From NCBI RefSeq assembly GCF_012927745.1, contig NZ_JABBKX010000003.1, forward strand, positions 1-64,000: a stretch of DNA of 64,000 bases, given 5' to 3'. This DNA comes from Neoroseomonas marina (lineage in GTDB: Bacteria > Pseudomonadota > Alphaproteobacteria > Acetobacterales > Acetobacteraceae). Position numbers and translations under genes: made by a program. Shown piece by piece: positions 49,487-57,150 of this stretch (its first letter is position 1; every line of letters starts with the position of its first letter). The notes under the pieces are model-generated. The model saw only the letters and a list, made by a program, of their open reading frames with translations, did no database searches and was not told where the DNA came from.

Positions 49487-51222
49487 CCGCTTCCAACACC
49501 ACCCTGACCATCACCGGCGGCGAAGCGCTCGCGCGTATGCTCGAGGCCCACAAGGTGGGCCCGATGTTCGGCATGGGCGGCTTCCAGCTGCTGCCCTTCT
49601 ACGAGGCGGTCCGCGCGCTGAGCCTCAAGCACTACCTGATCAACGACGAGCGCTGCGGCACCTTCGCCGCCGATGCCTGGGCGCGGGTGACCAACCGCCC
49701 GGGCGTGGTGGATGCGACGCTCGGGCCGGGGGCGACGAACCTCGTCACCGGTCTCGTGGAATCGTTGAACGCGGGAATCCCGCTGGTCGCCATCGTCGGC
49801 GACGCCAACCGCGACCACGCCTGGAAAAACATGACGCAGGAGGCGCGGCAGGTGGAGATCCTCCGCCCCGCGGCCAAGGAACTGATCCGCGTCGAGAGCA
49901 CGAAGCGCATCCCCGAATTCGTCCGCCGCGCCTTCGCCGTCGCCACTTCGGGCCGGCCCGGCCCGGTGGTACTCGACGTGCCCGAGGATGTCTGCCACGG
50001 CGAACACACCTTCGGCGCCGACGAGATCTGGGCCGATCCCGGCACGCTCCAGGCCCAGGCACGGCGCACGCGTCCCGACGGGCGCGAGCTGGAACGCGCC
50101 GCGGCCCTTCTCGCCAAGGCGAAGCGCCCGCTGCTGCTGGTCGGCGGCGGCATCCATGTCAGCGGCGCACATGACGCGCTGCTCGCGCTCGCGGAAGCGC
50201 AGAAGATCCCTGTCGCCCACACCATGTCGGGCAAGGGCGCGATCGCCTGCACGCATCCGCTCTCGGCCGGCGTCTTCGGGCGCTATTCCCGCATCGCCAA
50301 CGACTTCGTCGCCGAGGCCGACCTGCTGATCGTGGTCGGCTGCAAGCTCGGCGAGATCGCGACGAAGCGTTTCTCCCTCATGCCCGCCGGCGTGCCGGTG
50401 GTGCACATCGAGATCGTGCCGGAGGAGATCGGCCGCACGACCCGCGCCGATGTCGCGCTCGCCGCGGATGCACGCCTGGCGCTCGAGGACCTGCTCGCCG
50501 CCCTGCCCCCCGGCCCGCTGCCGGATGGCCGCGCGGAATTCGCCACCGCCGTCGCCCCGCGCATGGCCGTTTGGCGGGTCGGCGCCGCCGACCGGCTGGA
50601 ATCCAACGAGACGCCGATCAATGTCGGCCGCCTCATCAACGAGCTGAACATCGCCATGGGCGAGGACGACATTCTCGTCGCCGATGGCGGCTTCGCCGGC
50701 CATTGGGGCGGGCTGCTGTTCGACACCAAGAAGGCCGGGCGCCACTTCATCGCCGACCGCGGCTTCGCCTCCATCGGCTACGGCGCGCCGGGCGCGATGG
50801 GCGCGCAGATGGCCGCCGGCCAGAAGCGACGCGTCGTCGGCCTGACCGGCGATGGCGGCTTCAACATGACGATCGGCGAGATCGAGACGGCGCGGCGCAC
50901 CGGCGCCAACTACGTTCTCTGCGTCTTCAACAACGGCGCCTCGGGCTATGTGAAGGCGCTGCAGCACGCGGTCTACGGGCCGGGCAAGTACCAGTCCTCG
51001 GAACTGGCCGAGACCGACTATGCCGCCGCCGCCCGCGCCTTCGGCTGCCACGGCATCCGCGTGGAAAGCCCCGATGCGCTCGCCGGGGCGATCCGGGAGG
51101 GCCTTGCCAACACCGACAGCCCGACCGTCCTCGACGTCATCGTCACGCGCGATCCGGCCCGGATGCTGCCGGGCGTCGACAACCGGACGCTGAAGGTCGA
51201 GAAGGGCGACCGGCCGGTCTGA
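49483..51222 (+). CDS. Thiamine diphosphate-dependent enzyme (acetolactate synthase/decarboxylase family)
   Basis: A 579-residue three-domain ThDP enzyme. The catalytic Glu56 lies in INDERCGTFAADAWARV, the central domain starts near 200, and the ThDP motif runs from Gly456-Asp-Gly458 to Asn483-Asn484. GIPLVAIVGDANRD near 105 and GRPGPVVLDVPEDV near 157 fit the acetolactate synthase, sulfoacetaldehyde acetyltransferase and benzoylformate decarboxylase superfamily. I chose GTG at 49483 because it overlaps the upstream stop; the much longer open frame before it is an antisense-type artefact. The reaction is not decided. Coupling to the GSHGG protein is a distinctive feature. Confidence 0.9.
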   Translation: MTASNTTLTITGGEALARMLEAHKVGPMFGMGGFQLLPFYEAVRALSLKHYLINDERCGTFAADAWARVTNRPGVVDATLGPGATNLVTGLVESLNAGIPLVAIVGDANRDHAWKNMTQEARQVEILRPAAKELIRVESTKRIPEFVRRAFAVATSGRPGPVVLDVPEDVCHGEHTFGADEIWADPGTLQAQARRTRPDGRELERAAALLAKAKRPLLLVGGGIHVSGAHDALLALAEAQKIPVAHTMSGKGAIACTHPLSAGVFGRYSRIANDFVAEADLLIVVGCKLGEIATKRFSLMPAGVPVVHIEIVPEEIGRTTRADVALAADARLALEDLLAALPPGPLPDGRAEFATAVAPRMAVWRVGAADRLESNETPINVGRLINELNIAMGEDDILVADGGFAGHWGGLLFDTKKAGRHFIADRGFASIGYGAPGAMGAQMAAGQKRRVVGLTGDGGFNMTIGEIETARRTGANYVLCVFNNGASGYVKALQHAVYGPGKYQSSELAETDYAAAARAFGCHGIRVESPDALAGAIREGLANTDSPTVLDVIVTRDPARMLPGVDNRTLKVEKGDRPV

Positions 51223-51276
51223 ACCCGCCGCGGAAAGACCACATCGCCGCCGCGATCGGCGCTAGAATGCCGGGCG

Positions 51277-51726
51277 ATGAGGCAACGCCGCGCCATCCTG
51301 GCCGCCATGGCCCTGCTGCTCGCCGCCGGCCCGTTAGGGGCGCAGACGACGGAGCCGGAACCGGCTCTGCCGCGCGTCATCTACGGGGCAACGCCGCCGC
51401 AGGTGCTCTATGGCCCGTCCTCGGCGCCCCCGGCAGCACCCGAGGAACCCCGCATCGCCCCACCGATGCCGCAACAGGCGCCGCAGGGCAGCGTGACCTA
51501 CGAATCCGGCCCGGCCTACCTCCCGCCACCGGCCTATTGGGCGGGCCCGCCGGGACATTGGCGGCCGCCCCCACGGCGCGTCGGACCGCCTATCGAGAAC
51601 CCGCCGCGCTACCTGCCACCGGATACGAGCCGCTTCGAGCGCCCCCTGCCGCAGGGCCGTTACGTCGGCCGGCCGCCCAGCGCGCCTCCGGAAACCCTCC
51701 GTTACGGACGGCCACCGGGTTACTAG
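51277..51726 (+). CDS. Proline-rich secreted protein
   Basis: A 149-residue protein with a signal peptide (residues 1-22, ending LGA) and a mature part rich in Pro, Tyr, Gly and Arg (YLPPPAYWAGPPGHWRPPPR). No enzymatic motif is visible. Such sequences are often cell-envelope surface or periplasmic spacers. It lies 54 nt after the ThDP-enzyme gene on the same strand and 72 nt before a glycine-zipper lipoprotein with a similar Pro/Tyr/Gly-rich tail. Confidence 0.65.
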   Translation: MRQRRAILAAMALLLAAGPLGAQTTEPEPALPRVIYGATPPQVLYGPSSAPPAAPEEPRIAPPMPQQAPQGSVTYESGPAYLPPPAYWAGPPGHWRPPPRRVGPPIENPPRYLPPDTSRFERPLPQGRYVGRPPSAPPETLRYGRPPGY

Positions 51727-51798
51727 ACCGCCGCCACAGCCTCGCCATGCTTGCACGCGATGGTTGTGACATCGACTCGAGACCCAAAGGAACGACGC

Positions 51799-52302
51799 AT
51801 GTCGCGCAGGACCAGGTTCGCATTGGCCGGCATGGCGGTGCTGCTCGCTGCCGGCTGCACCAACCCCTATGACCCGACCCAGCGAGCCGCTGGCGGCGCC
51901 CTGCTCGGCGCCGGCACCGGCGCGGCGATCGGCGGCCTGGCCAGCGGGCCGCGCGGCGCAGCGGTTGGCGCCCTGGCCGGCGGCCTGGGCGGTGCGGCCA
52001 TCGGCGCGGTGACGACCCCACAGCCGCCGGTGCAGCAGGGCGGCTGGGGCAGCGCACCGTCCTACGCGCCGCCGCCGCAGCCAGGCGCTTCGACCTATTA
52101 CCCGCCACAGGGGGGCGGTCAGCCCTATTACCCGCCCCCCTCAGGCGGGGGGTATGTCTCGGCGCCCTATGGCGGCGGCTACCAGCAGCAGCCGCCCCCG
52201 CCGCCGCCAGGCTGGCAGCCCCCGCCGGGGTCCTATTGGCAGCCGCAGCCCTATGCCGGCGCCTATTACGCGCCGCCGGAACCGACCTACTACCGCTACT
52301 GA
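51799..52302 (+). CDS. Glycine-zipper lipoprotein with Pro/Tyr-rich tail
   Basis: A 167-residue predicted lipoprotein: lipobox VLLAAGC with Cys near residue 20. Residues about 30-72 form a glycine zipper (GALLGAGTGAAIGG, then GALAGGLGGAAIGA), and the rest is a Pro/Gly/Tyr/Gln-rich tail. Start at 51799 has AAAGGA upstream and puts the lipobox at the right distance. The zipper resembles that of the small lipoprotein at 5505. It probably sits in the outer membrane or periplasm with a structural role. Its stop overlaps the convergent ribokinase stop by 7 nt. Confidence 0.75.
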   Translation: MSRRTRFALAGMAVLLAAGCTNPYDPTQRAAGGALLGAGTGAAIGGLASGPRGAAVGALAGGLGGAAIGAVTTPQPPVQQGGWGSAPSYAPPPQPGASTYYPPQGGGQPYYPPPSGGGYVSAPYGGGYQQQPPPPPPGWQPPPGSYWQPQPYAGAYYAPPEPTYYRY

Positions 52303-53186
52303 GCCGCCAGGATCTCGGCGCGTCCCGGCAGGGACGGCACGGCGCCGAGCCTGCGGCAGGCCAACGACCCGGCAACGACGCCACGGCGCAGCGCGCCCGG
52401 CATGGACAAGCCCTCTGCCAGGGCTGCGGCCATGGCACCGACGAAGGCATCGCCGGCGCCGGTGCTGTCCAGCACCTCGGTTGGCGGGGCCGCCAGATGC
52501 AGGGCGGCGCCGTCGCGCCCGCCCCAGAAGGCGCCCACGGCCCCGGCGGTCAGCACGACGCCAGAAGCGAAGCGCGGCGCCAGCGCGGCCGCCAGTTCAG
52601 GCGGCGTGCCGCCCCGGCCGACCAACCGCTCGGCCTCCGTTTCGTTGACGACGAGGATGTCGGTCGCCGCGAGCAACGCCGTGGGGAGATCGGCCGCCGG
52701 CGCCGCGTTCAGCAGGGTGCGCCCGCCGGCCTCGCGCGCCGCGAGGAAGGCCGCGATCGTCGCCTCGACCGGTGTTTCCAGCTGCGCCACCACGAGCGCG
52801 GCGTCCGTCGCCGCCGCGCGCGCATCCTCGGGGGCCAGGCGCGCGTTGGCTCCGGCCAGGATCACGATCTCGTTCTCCCCCGCCACGTCGAGCAGGATCA
52901 CGGCGGTCCCTGTCGGCACCTCGGCATCGCGCCGCACGGCCGTCGCGTCGATGCGCTCCGCGGCCCAGAGCGCCATTGCCGCCTCGCCCGCGGCGTCGCG
53001 GCCCACGCAGGCGGCCATGCGGACCTGCGCGCCGGACCGCGCCGCCGCGACCGCCTGGTTGCTGCCCTTGCCGCCGTGGAAATGTTCGAGCGCCGTCGCG
53101 GCCAGCGTCTCGCCCGGCTTCGGGAAGCGCGGCACCCGCAACACCGTGTCCTGGTTGTAGGATCCGACGACGAGGACCCGGCCCAT
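52296..53186 (-). CDS. rbsK: Ribokinase
   Basis: A 296-residue PfkB-family sugar kinase that phosphorylates D-ribose at O5 with ATP. The family motif GGKGSNQAVAAAR (about residues 39-51) and the catalytic DSTGAGDAFVG near 239 are present, with Asp in GAGD as catalytic base. Length and motifs fit RbsK well. No ribose transporter or regulator is beside it, so it may serve nucleoside recycling. A convergent lipoprotein gene overlaps its last codons. Confidence 0.9.
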   Translation of the reverse strand: MGRVLVVGSYNQDTVLRVPRFPKPGETLAATALEHFHGGKGSNQAVAAARSGAQVRMAACVGRDAAGEAAMALWAAERIDATAVRRDAEVPTGTAVILLDVAGENEIVILAGANARLAPEDARAAATDAALVVAQLETPVEATIAAFLAAREAGGRTLLNAAPAADLPTALLAATDILVVNETEAERLVGRGGTPPELAAALAPRFASGVVLTAGAVGAFWGGRDGAALHLAAPPTEVLDSTGAGDAFVGAMAAALAEGLSMPGALRRGVVAGSLACRRLGAVPSLPGRAEILAAQ

Positions 53187-53311
53187 GCTTCCCCCTTCCC
53201 AAGGCTGCGCGACGCTGCGGCGAGGCTGCCGGCAGGGTCAAGCCTTGCGGCCGCGCAAGGCGCCGGGCGCGGCGCCGCGAGAGCATTCGACGCATCACGA
53301 AAGGACTCACC

Positions 53312-53749
53312 TTGGCCGACCCCCTGCAAGTCGTCTGCTCCCATTGTGGCGCCGTGAACCGCGTGCCGGCGGCACGGCTGACCGACCGCCCCGTCTGCGG
53401 CGCCTGCCGGAAGCCGCTGTTCGAGGGCCGGCCGATCACCCTCGACGAAGCTGGCTTCCGCCGGCACCTGCGTGCGGACTCCCTGCCGATCCTCGTTGAT
53501 TTCTGGGCGTCGTGGTGCGGTCCGTGCCGGACCATGGCCCCGGAATTCGAAGCCGCGGCCGGTATGCTGGAACCGACCATGCGCCTCGCCAAGGTGTCGA
53601 CCGAGGACGCGCCTGCCCTTGCGCAGGAACTGCAGATCCGTGGCATTCCGCTGATCGTCCTCTTCCGTGACGGGCGCGAGATCGCGCGCCAGGCCGGCGC
53701 GATACCCGCGCGCCAGATCGTCGCCTGGGCACGCCAGCACGCCGGCTGA
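53312..53749 (+). CDS. trxC: Thioredoxin 2 (zinc-ribbon thioredoxin)
   Basis: A 145-residue cytoplasmic thioredoxin with an N-terminal zinc ribbon (Cys9, Cys12, Cys29, Cys32) followed by a thioredoxin domain carrying WCGPC (Cys69 and Cys72) in DFWASWCGPCR. That arrangement is diagnostic of TrxC. A TTG start at 53312 is chosen because AAAGGA lies 6 nt upstream and the protein then begins like other TrxC proteins (MADPLQVVCSHC). The cis-Pro is in RGIPLIVLF. It reduces disulfides during oxidative stress; there is no visible operator. Confidence 0.9.
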   Translation: MADPLQVVCSHCGAVNRVPAARLTDRPVCGACRKPLFEGRPITLDEAGFRRHLRADSLPILVDFWASWCGPCRTMAPEFEAAAGMLEPTMRLAKVSTEDAPALAQELQIRGIPLIVLFRDGREIARQAGAIPARQIVAWARQHAG

Positions 53750-53823
53750 CCGGGCGTGGGTTGCACCGCAGCAAACAGCGCCTAACCTCTAGGGCATCCC
53801 TGACACGTCGCCCTGAGGCCCCC

Positions 53824-56160
53824 ATGCCCGATACGAACCTGGCTGATCCCACCATGATGAAGTTCGGGATCGGCCAGCCCGTGCCGCGCCAGGAGGACCC
53901 GACCCTGCTGCAGGGCCGCGGCCGCTACACCGACGACATCTCGGTCGAGGGCCAGGCTTGGTGCGTCATGGTGCGCAGCCCCTATGCGCATGGCGTCATC
54001 AACCGCATCGGCACCGAGGCGGCGAAGGCGATGCCCGGTGTGCTCGGCGTCTTCACCGCCGCCGACCTGGCCGCGTACGGCCCGATGCGCTCCGTCCTGC
54101 CGCTCAAGAACAAGGATGGCAGCCCGCTCATCAACATCGACCGCGGGCCGCTCGCCGCCGACAAGGTGCGCTGGGTCGGCGATCCCGTCGCCTTCGTCGT
54201 CGCCGAGACCAAGGCCCAGGCCAAGGACGCGGCCGAGATGGTCGAGATGGACATCGATCCGGTCGAGGCCGTGACCGATGCCGCGGCCGCCGCCGCGCCC
54301 GGCGCGCCGCAGCTGTATGACCACATCCCCGGCAACGTCGTGCTCGACTTCCGCTACGGCGATGCCGACAAGGTCGCCGAGGCCTTCGCCAAGGCCGCGC
54401 ATGTCACGACGCTGAACATCCGCAACAACCGCATCGTGGTCTGCGCCATGGAACCGCGCAGCGCGATCGGCGAATGGGATGCCGCCGAGGGCCGCTACAT
54501 CCTGCGCGTCGGCAGCCAGGGCGTCTTCGGCCTGCGCAACCAGATGGCCAACGACATCCTGAAGGTGCCGGTCGAGAAGGTCCGCATCCTCACCGGCAAT
54601 GTCGGCGGGTCCTTCGGCATGAAGGCCAGCGCCTACCCCGAATACACCTGCGTGCTGCACGCGGCGAAGGTGCTGGGCCGGCCGGTGAAATGGACGGATG
54701 AGCGCACGGGCTCCTTCCTCTCGGACTGCCACGGCCGCGACCACGAGACCGAGGCCTCCCTCGCCCTCGATGCCGAGGGCCGCTTCCTCGCCGTGAAGCT
54801 CGTCTCCTACGGCAACATGGGCGGCTACCTGTCGACCGTCGGCAACCTGATGGGCACGGGCAACTTCTCGAAGAACATCCAGTCCAACTACGCGACGCCG
54901 CTGCTGCTGGTGGAGACGAAGAACGTCGTCACCAACACCACCCCGATCTCCGCCTATCGCGGCGCCGGCCGCCCCGAGGGCAACTACTTCATGGAGAGGC
55001 TGATCGAGACCGCGGCCCGCGAGACCGGCCGCGACCCGATCGCGCTGCGCAAGCTCAACCACATCAAGCCGGAGCAGTTCCCCTTCAACGCCGCGTCCGG
55101 TTCCGTCTACGATTCCGGCGCCTTCTCCGCCCTGCTCGACCACGCGCTGGAGGCAGCCGACTGGAACGGCTTCGCGGCGCGCAAGGCCGAAAGTGCGAAG
55201 CGTGGCCTGCTGCGCGGGCGTGGCCTCGGCAACTTCCTCGAATGCACCGCCCCACCGATGAAGGAACAGGGCGAGCTGGTCTTCGAGGCCGACGGCACCG
55301 TCACCATCGTCACCGGTACGCTCGACTACGGCCAGGGGCACTGGACACCCTTCGCGCAGGTGCTGCATGCGAAGCTCGGCGTGCCCTTCGACAAGATCCG
55401 CCTCGTCCAGGGTGATTCCGATCGGCTCATCGCCGGCGGCGGTACCGGCGGGTCGAAGTCTCTCATGGCCTCCGGTGCCGCCATCCTGCAGGCCGCGGAT
55501 ATCGTCATCGAGAAGGGGCGGAAGGCCGCGGGCTTCGTCCTCGAAGCCGCCGCCGAGGACATCGAATTCGCGCAGGGCCGCTTCACCATCGCCGGCACCG
55601 ACCGCGGCATCGGCATCATGGAACTCGCTGCCAGGATCCGCGAGATCGGACCCCTGCCCCAGGACGTTCCGAACGAGCTCGACAGCCGCACCGTCTACGA
55701 CCAGGCGCCGATGGCCTTTCCGAATGGCTGCCACATCTGCGAGGTCGAGATCGACCCCGACACCGGGCACGTGAAGATCGACCGCTACCTCTCGGTCAAC
55801 GACTTCGGCGTGATCGTGAACCCCCTGCTGGTCGAAGGCCAGGCGCATGGCGGCATCGTCCAGGGCATCGGTCAGGCCCTGATCGAACGCGTCGCCTATT
55901 CCGAGGACGGGCAGCTCCTGACCGGCTCCTACATGGATTACGGCCTGCCGCGCGCGGACGATCTGCCCTCCTTCGGCTTCGAGAGCGCGCCCGATCCCTG
56001 CAAGACCAACCCCCTCGGCGCCAAGGGTTGCGGCGAGGCGGGCTGCGCGGGGTCGCTGCCCGCCGTGATGAACGCGATCTCGGACGCGCTGGGCGGGCAG
56101 CACATCGACATGCCGGCGACGCCCGAGAAGGTCTGGGCGGCGGCGCAGGCGCTTCGCTGA
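53824..56160 (+). CDS. Xanthine dehydrogenase-family molybdopterin-binding large subunit
   Basis: A 778-residue molybdenum hydroxylase large subunit. The N-terminal a/b hammerhead (GRGRYTDDISVEGQAW) is followed by the Mo-pterin domains with GNVGGSFGMK near 260 and GAKGCGEAGCAGSLPAV, whose Glu738 is the catalytic glutamate. The active-site loop reads AYRGAGRPE at 377-385, not the AYRCSFR of aerobic CO dehydrogenase, so CO oxidation is unlikely. Length fits the family. The usual FeS and FAD subunit genes are missing on both sides, so it is an orphan subunit in this window. A hairpin follows its stop. Confidence 0.9.
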   Translation: MPDTNLADPTMMKFGIGQPVPRQEDPTLLQGRGRYTDDISVEGQAWCVMVRSPYAHGVINRIGTEAAKAMPGVLGVFTAADLAAYGPMRSVLPLKNKDGSPLINIDRGPLAADKVRWVGDPVAFVVAETKAQAKDAAEMVEMDIDPVEAVTDAAAAAAPGAPQLYDHIPGNVVLDFRYGDADKVAEAFAKAAHVTTLNIRNNRIVVCAMEPRSAIGEWDAAEGRYILRVGSQGVFGLRNQMANDILKVPVEKVRILTGNVGGSFGMKASAYPEYTCVLHAAKVLGRPVKWTDERTGSFLSDCHGRDHETEASLALDAEGRFLAVKLVSYGNMGGYLSTVGNLMGTGNFSKNIQSNYATPLLLVETKNVVTNTTPISAYRGAGRPEGNYFMERLIETAARETGRDPIALRKLNHIKPEQFPFNAASGSVYDSGAFSALLDHALEAADWNGFAARKAESAKRGLLRGRGLGNFLECTAPPMKEQGELVFEADGTVTIVTGTLDYGQGHWTPFAQVLHAKLGVPFDKIRLVQGDSDRLIAGGGTGGSKSLMASGAAILQAADIVIEKGRKAAGFVLEAAAEDIEFAQGRFTIAGTDRGIGIMELAARIREIGPLPQDVPNELDSRTVYDQAPMAFPNGCHICEVEIDPDTGHVKIDRYLSVNDFGVIVNPLLVEGQAHGGIVQGIGQALIERVAYSEDGQLLTGSYMDYGLPRADDLPSFGFESAPDPCKTNPLGAKGCGEAGCAGSLPAVMNAISDALGGQHIDMPATPEKVWAAAQALR

Positions 56161-56165
56161 GAGAG

Positions 56166-56193
56166 GCGGGGGAGAAGGGAACTTCTCCCCCGC
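56166..56193. terminator. Strong hairpin, dispersed type
   Basis: A perfect 12-bp stem GCGGGGGAGAAG-GGAA-CTTCTCCCCCGC lies between two convergent genes and shares its CGGGGGAG core with the hairpins at 40178 and 57119. Confidence 0.65.
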
Positions 56194-56199
56194 ACCCCC

Positions 56200-57096
56200 T
56201 CAACCTTCTTTGGCTTTTTCGGCAGCCTTCACCAGCGTCAGCAGGACGCGGTTGGCGGGGGTCGGGACGCCGAGCTCCGCACCCCTACGGACGACGAAGC
56301 CGTTGAGGTGGTCGATCTCGGTCGGCTTGCCACGGCGCAGATCCTGCGCCGTGGAGGAGAACTGATCGGGCATCATCGCCGCCAGCCCAAGCACCGCATC
56401 CAGGATATCCGGCGCGAGCGCCACGCCGGATGCCGCAGCGACCGCGCGGCATTCCGCGACGACATCGCGCATCACCGCCTCGACCCCATCCTGCCGGATC
56501 ATCCGGCCGTAGGGCATCCGCGTCAGCGCCGAGAGCGCGTTGTAGGCGCAATTGACGACAAGCTTCCCCCACAGCGCGCCGATCGCATCCTCGGACACGC
56601 GCGCGGAAATTCCGGCCGCGGCGAACAGCGTCAGGATCTCCGCGCCACGCGCGGACGGACCGATCAGCAGATCGCCGCGCCCGTGGTGCCGCACATGGCC
56701 AGGTCCCGCCATGTCCGTCGCGACATAGACGGCCACCGGCACGACCAGGCGCCCCAGCACCGCGCCAAGGCGCGCGGCATTGTCGACGCCGTTCTGGAAA
56801 CTCAGGATCGTCGCATCGTGCGCGAGATGCGGGGCCATCTCCGCGCCCACCACCTCCGTGTCACCGGACTTCACGCAGAACAGCACCAGTTCGGCACCGG
56901 CCACGCCATTCGCCGACGTCGTGGCGCCGACCGGCACGACATGCGTCTCGCCACCCATCTCGACCAGCAGCCCGCGCTCGCGGACGGCATCGACATGCTG
57001 CGCGCGCCCGACCAGCGTCACCGCTGCGCCCGCCCGCGCCAGCAGGCCGCCATAGAAGCAGCCGATCGCGCCGGCGCCCATCACGGCGACCTTCAT
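56200..57096 (-). CDS. Ketopantoate reductase (PanE/ApbA) family oxidoreductase
   Basis: A 298-residue NADP-dependent reductase. The dinucleotide motif GAGAIG is at 7-12, and the fold-defining Lys-x-x-Asn block (GKLVVNCAYNALSAL near 178) is present, with GKPTEIDHLNG near 258. The family includes 2-dehydropantoate 2-reductase in pantothenate synthesis, but many members near catabolic genes act on other 2-keto acids. The gene lies after an acyl-CoA dehydrogenase gene on the same strand, with a 54-nt gap carrying a hairpin. Confidence 0.87.
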   Translation of the reverse strand: MKVAVMGAGAIGCFYGGLLARAGAAVTLVGRAQHVDAVRERGLLVEMGGETHVVPVGATTSANGVAGAELVLFCVKSGDTEVVGAEMAPHLAHDATILSFQNGVDNAARLGAVLGRLVVPVAVYVATDMAGPGHVRHHGRGDLLIGPSARGAEILTLFAAAGISARVSEDAIGALWGKLVVNCAYNALSALTRMPYGRMIRQDGVEAVMRDVVAECRAVAAASGVALAPDILDAVLGLAAMMPDQFSSTAQDLRRGKPTEIDHLNGFVVRRGAELGVPTPANRVLLTLVKAAEKAKEG

Positions 57097-57118
57097 GGGC
57101 CATACCTCTCTTGGAGAT

Positions 57119-57142
57119 GCGGGGGAGGCTGCCCTCCCCCGC
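57119..57142. repeat. G/C-rich hairpin, dispersed type
   Basis: A perfect 10-bp stem GCGGGGGAGG-CTGC-CCTCCCCCGC sits between the acyl-CoA dehydrogenase gene and the reductase gene, both on the minus strand. It is a third copy of the CGGGGGAG-core palindrome. Confidence 0.6.
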
Positions 57143-57150
57143 GTCAGTCC

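Noticed and set aside
53824..56160. Aerobic CO dehydrogenase large subunit (CoxL)
   Set aside because: The active-site loop is AYRGAGR, not AYRCSFR, and CoxS and CoxM genes are absent.
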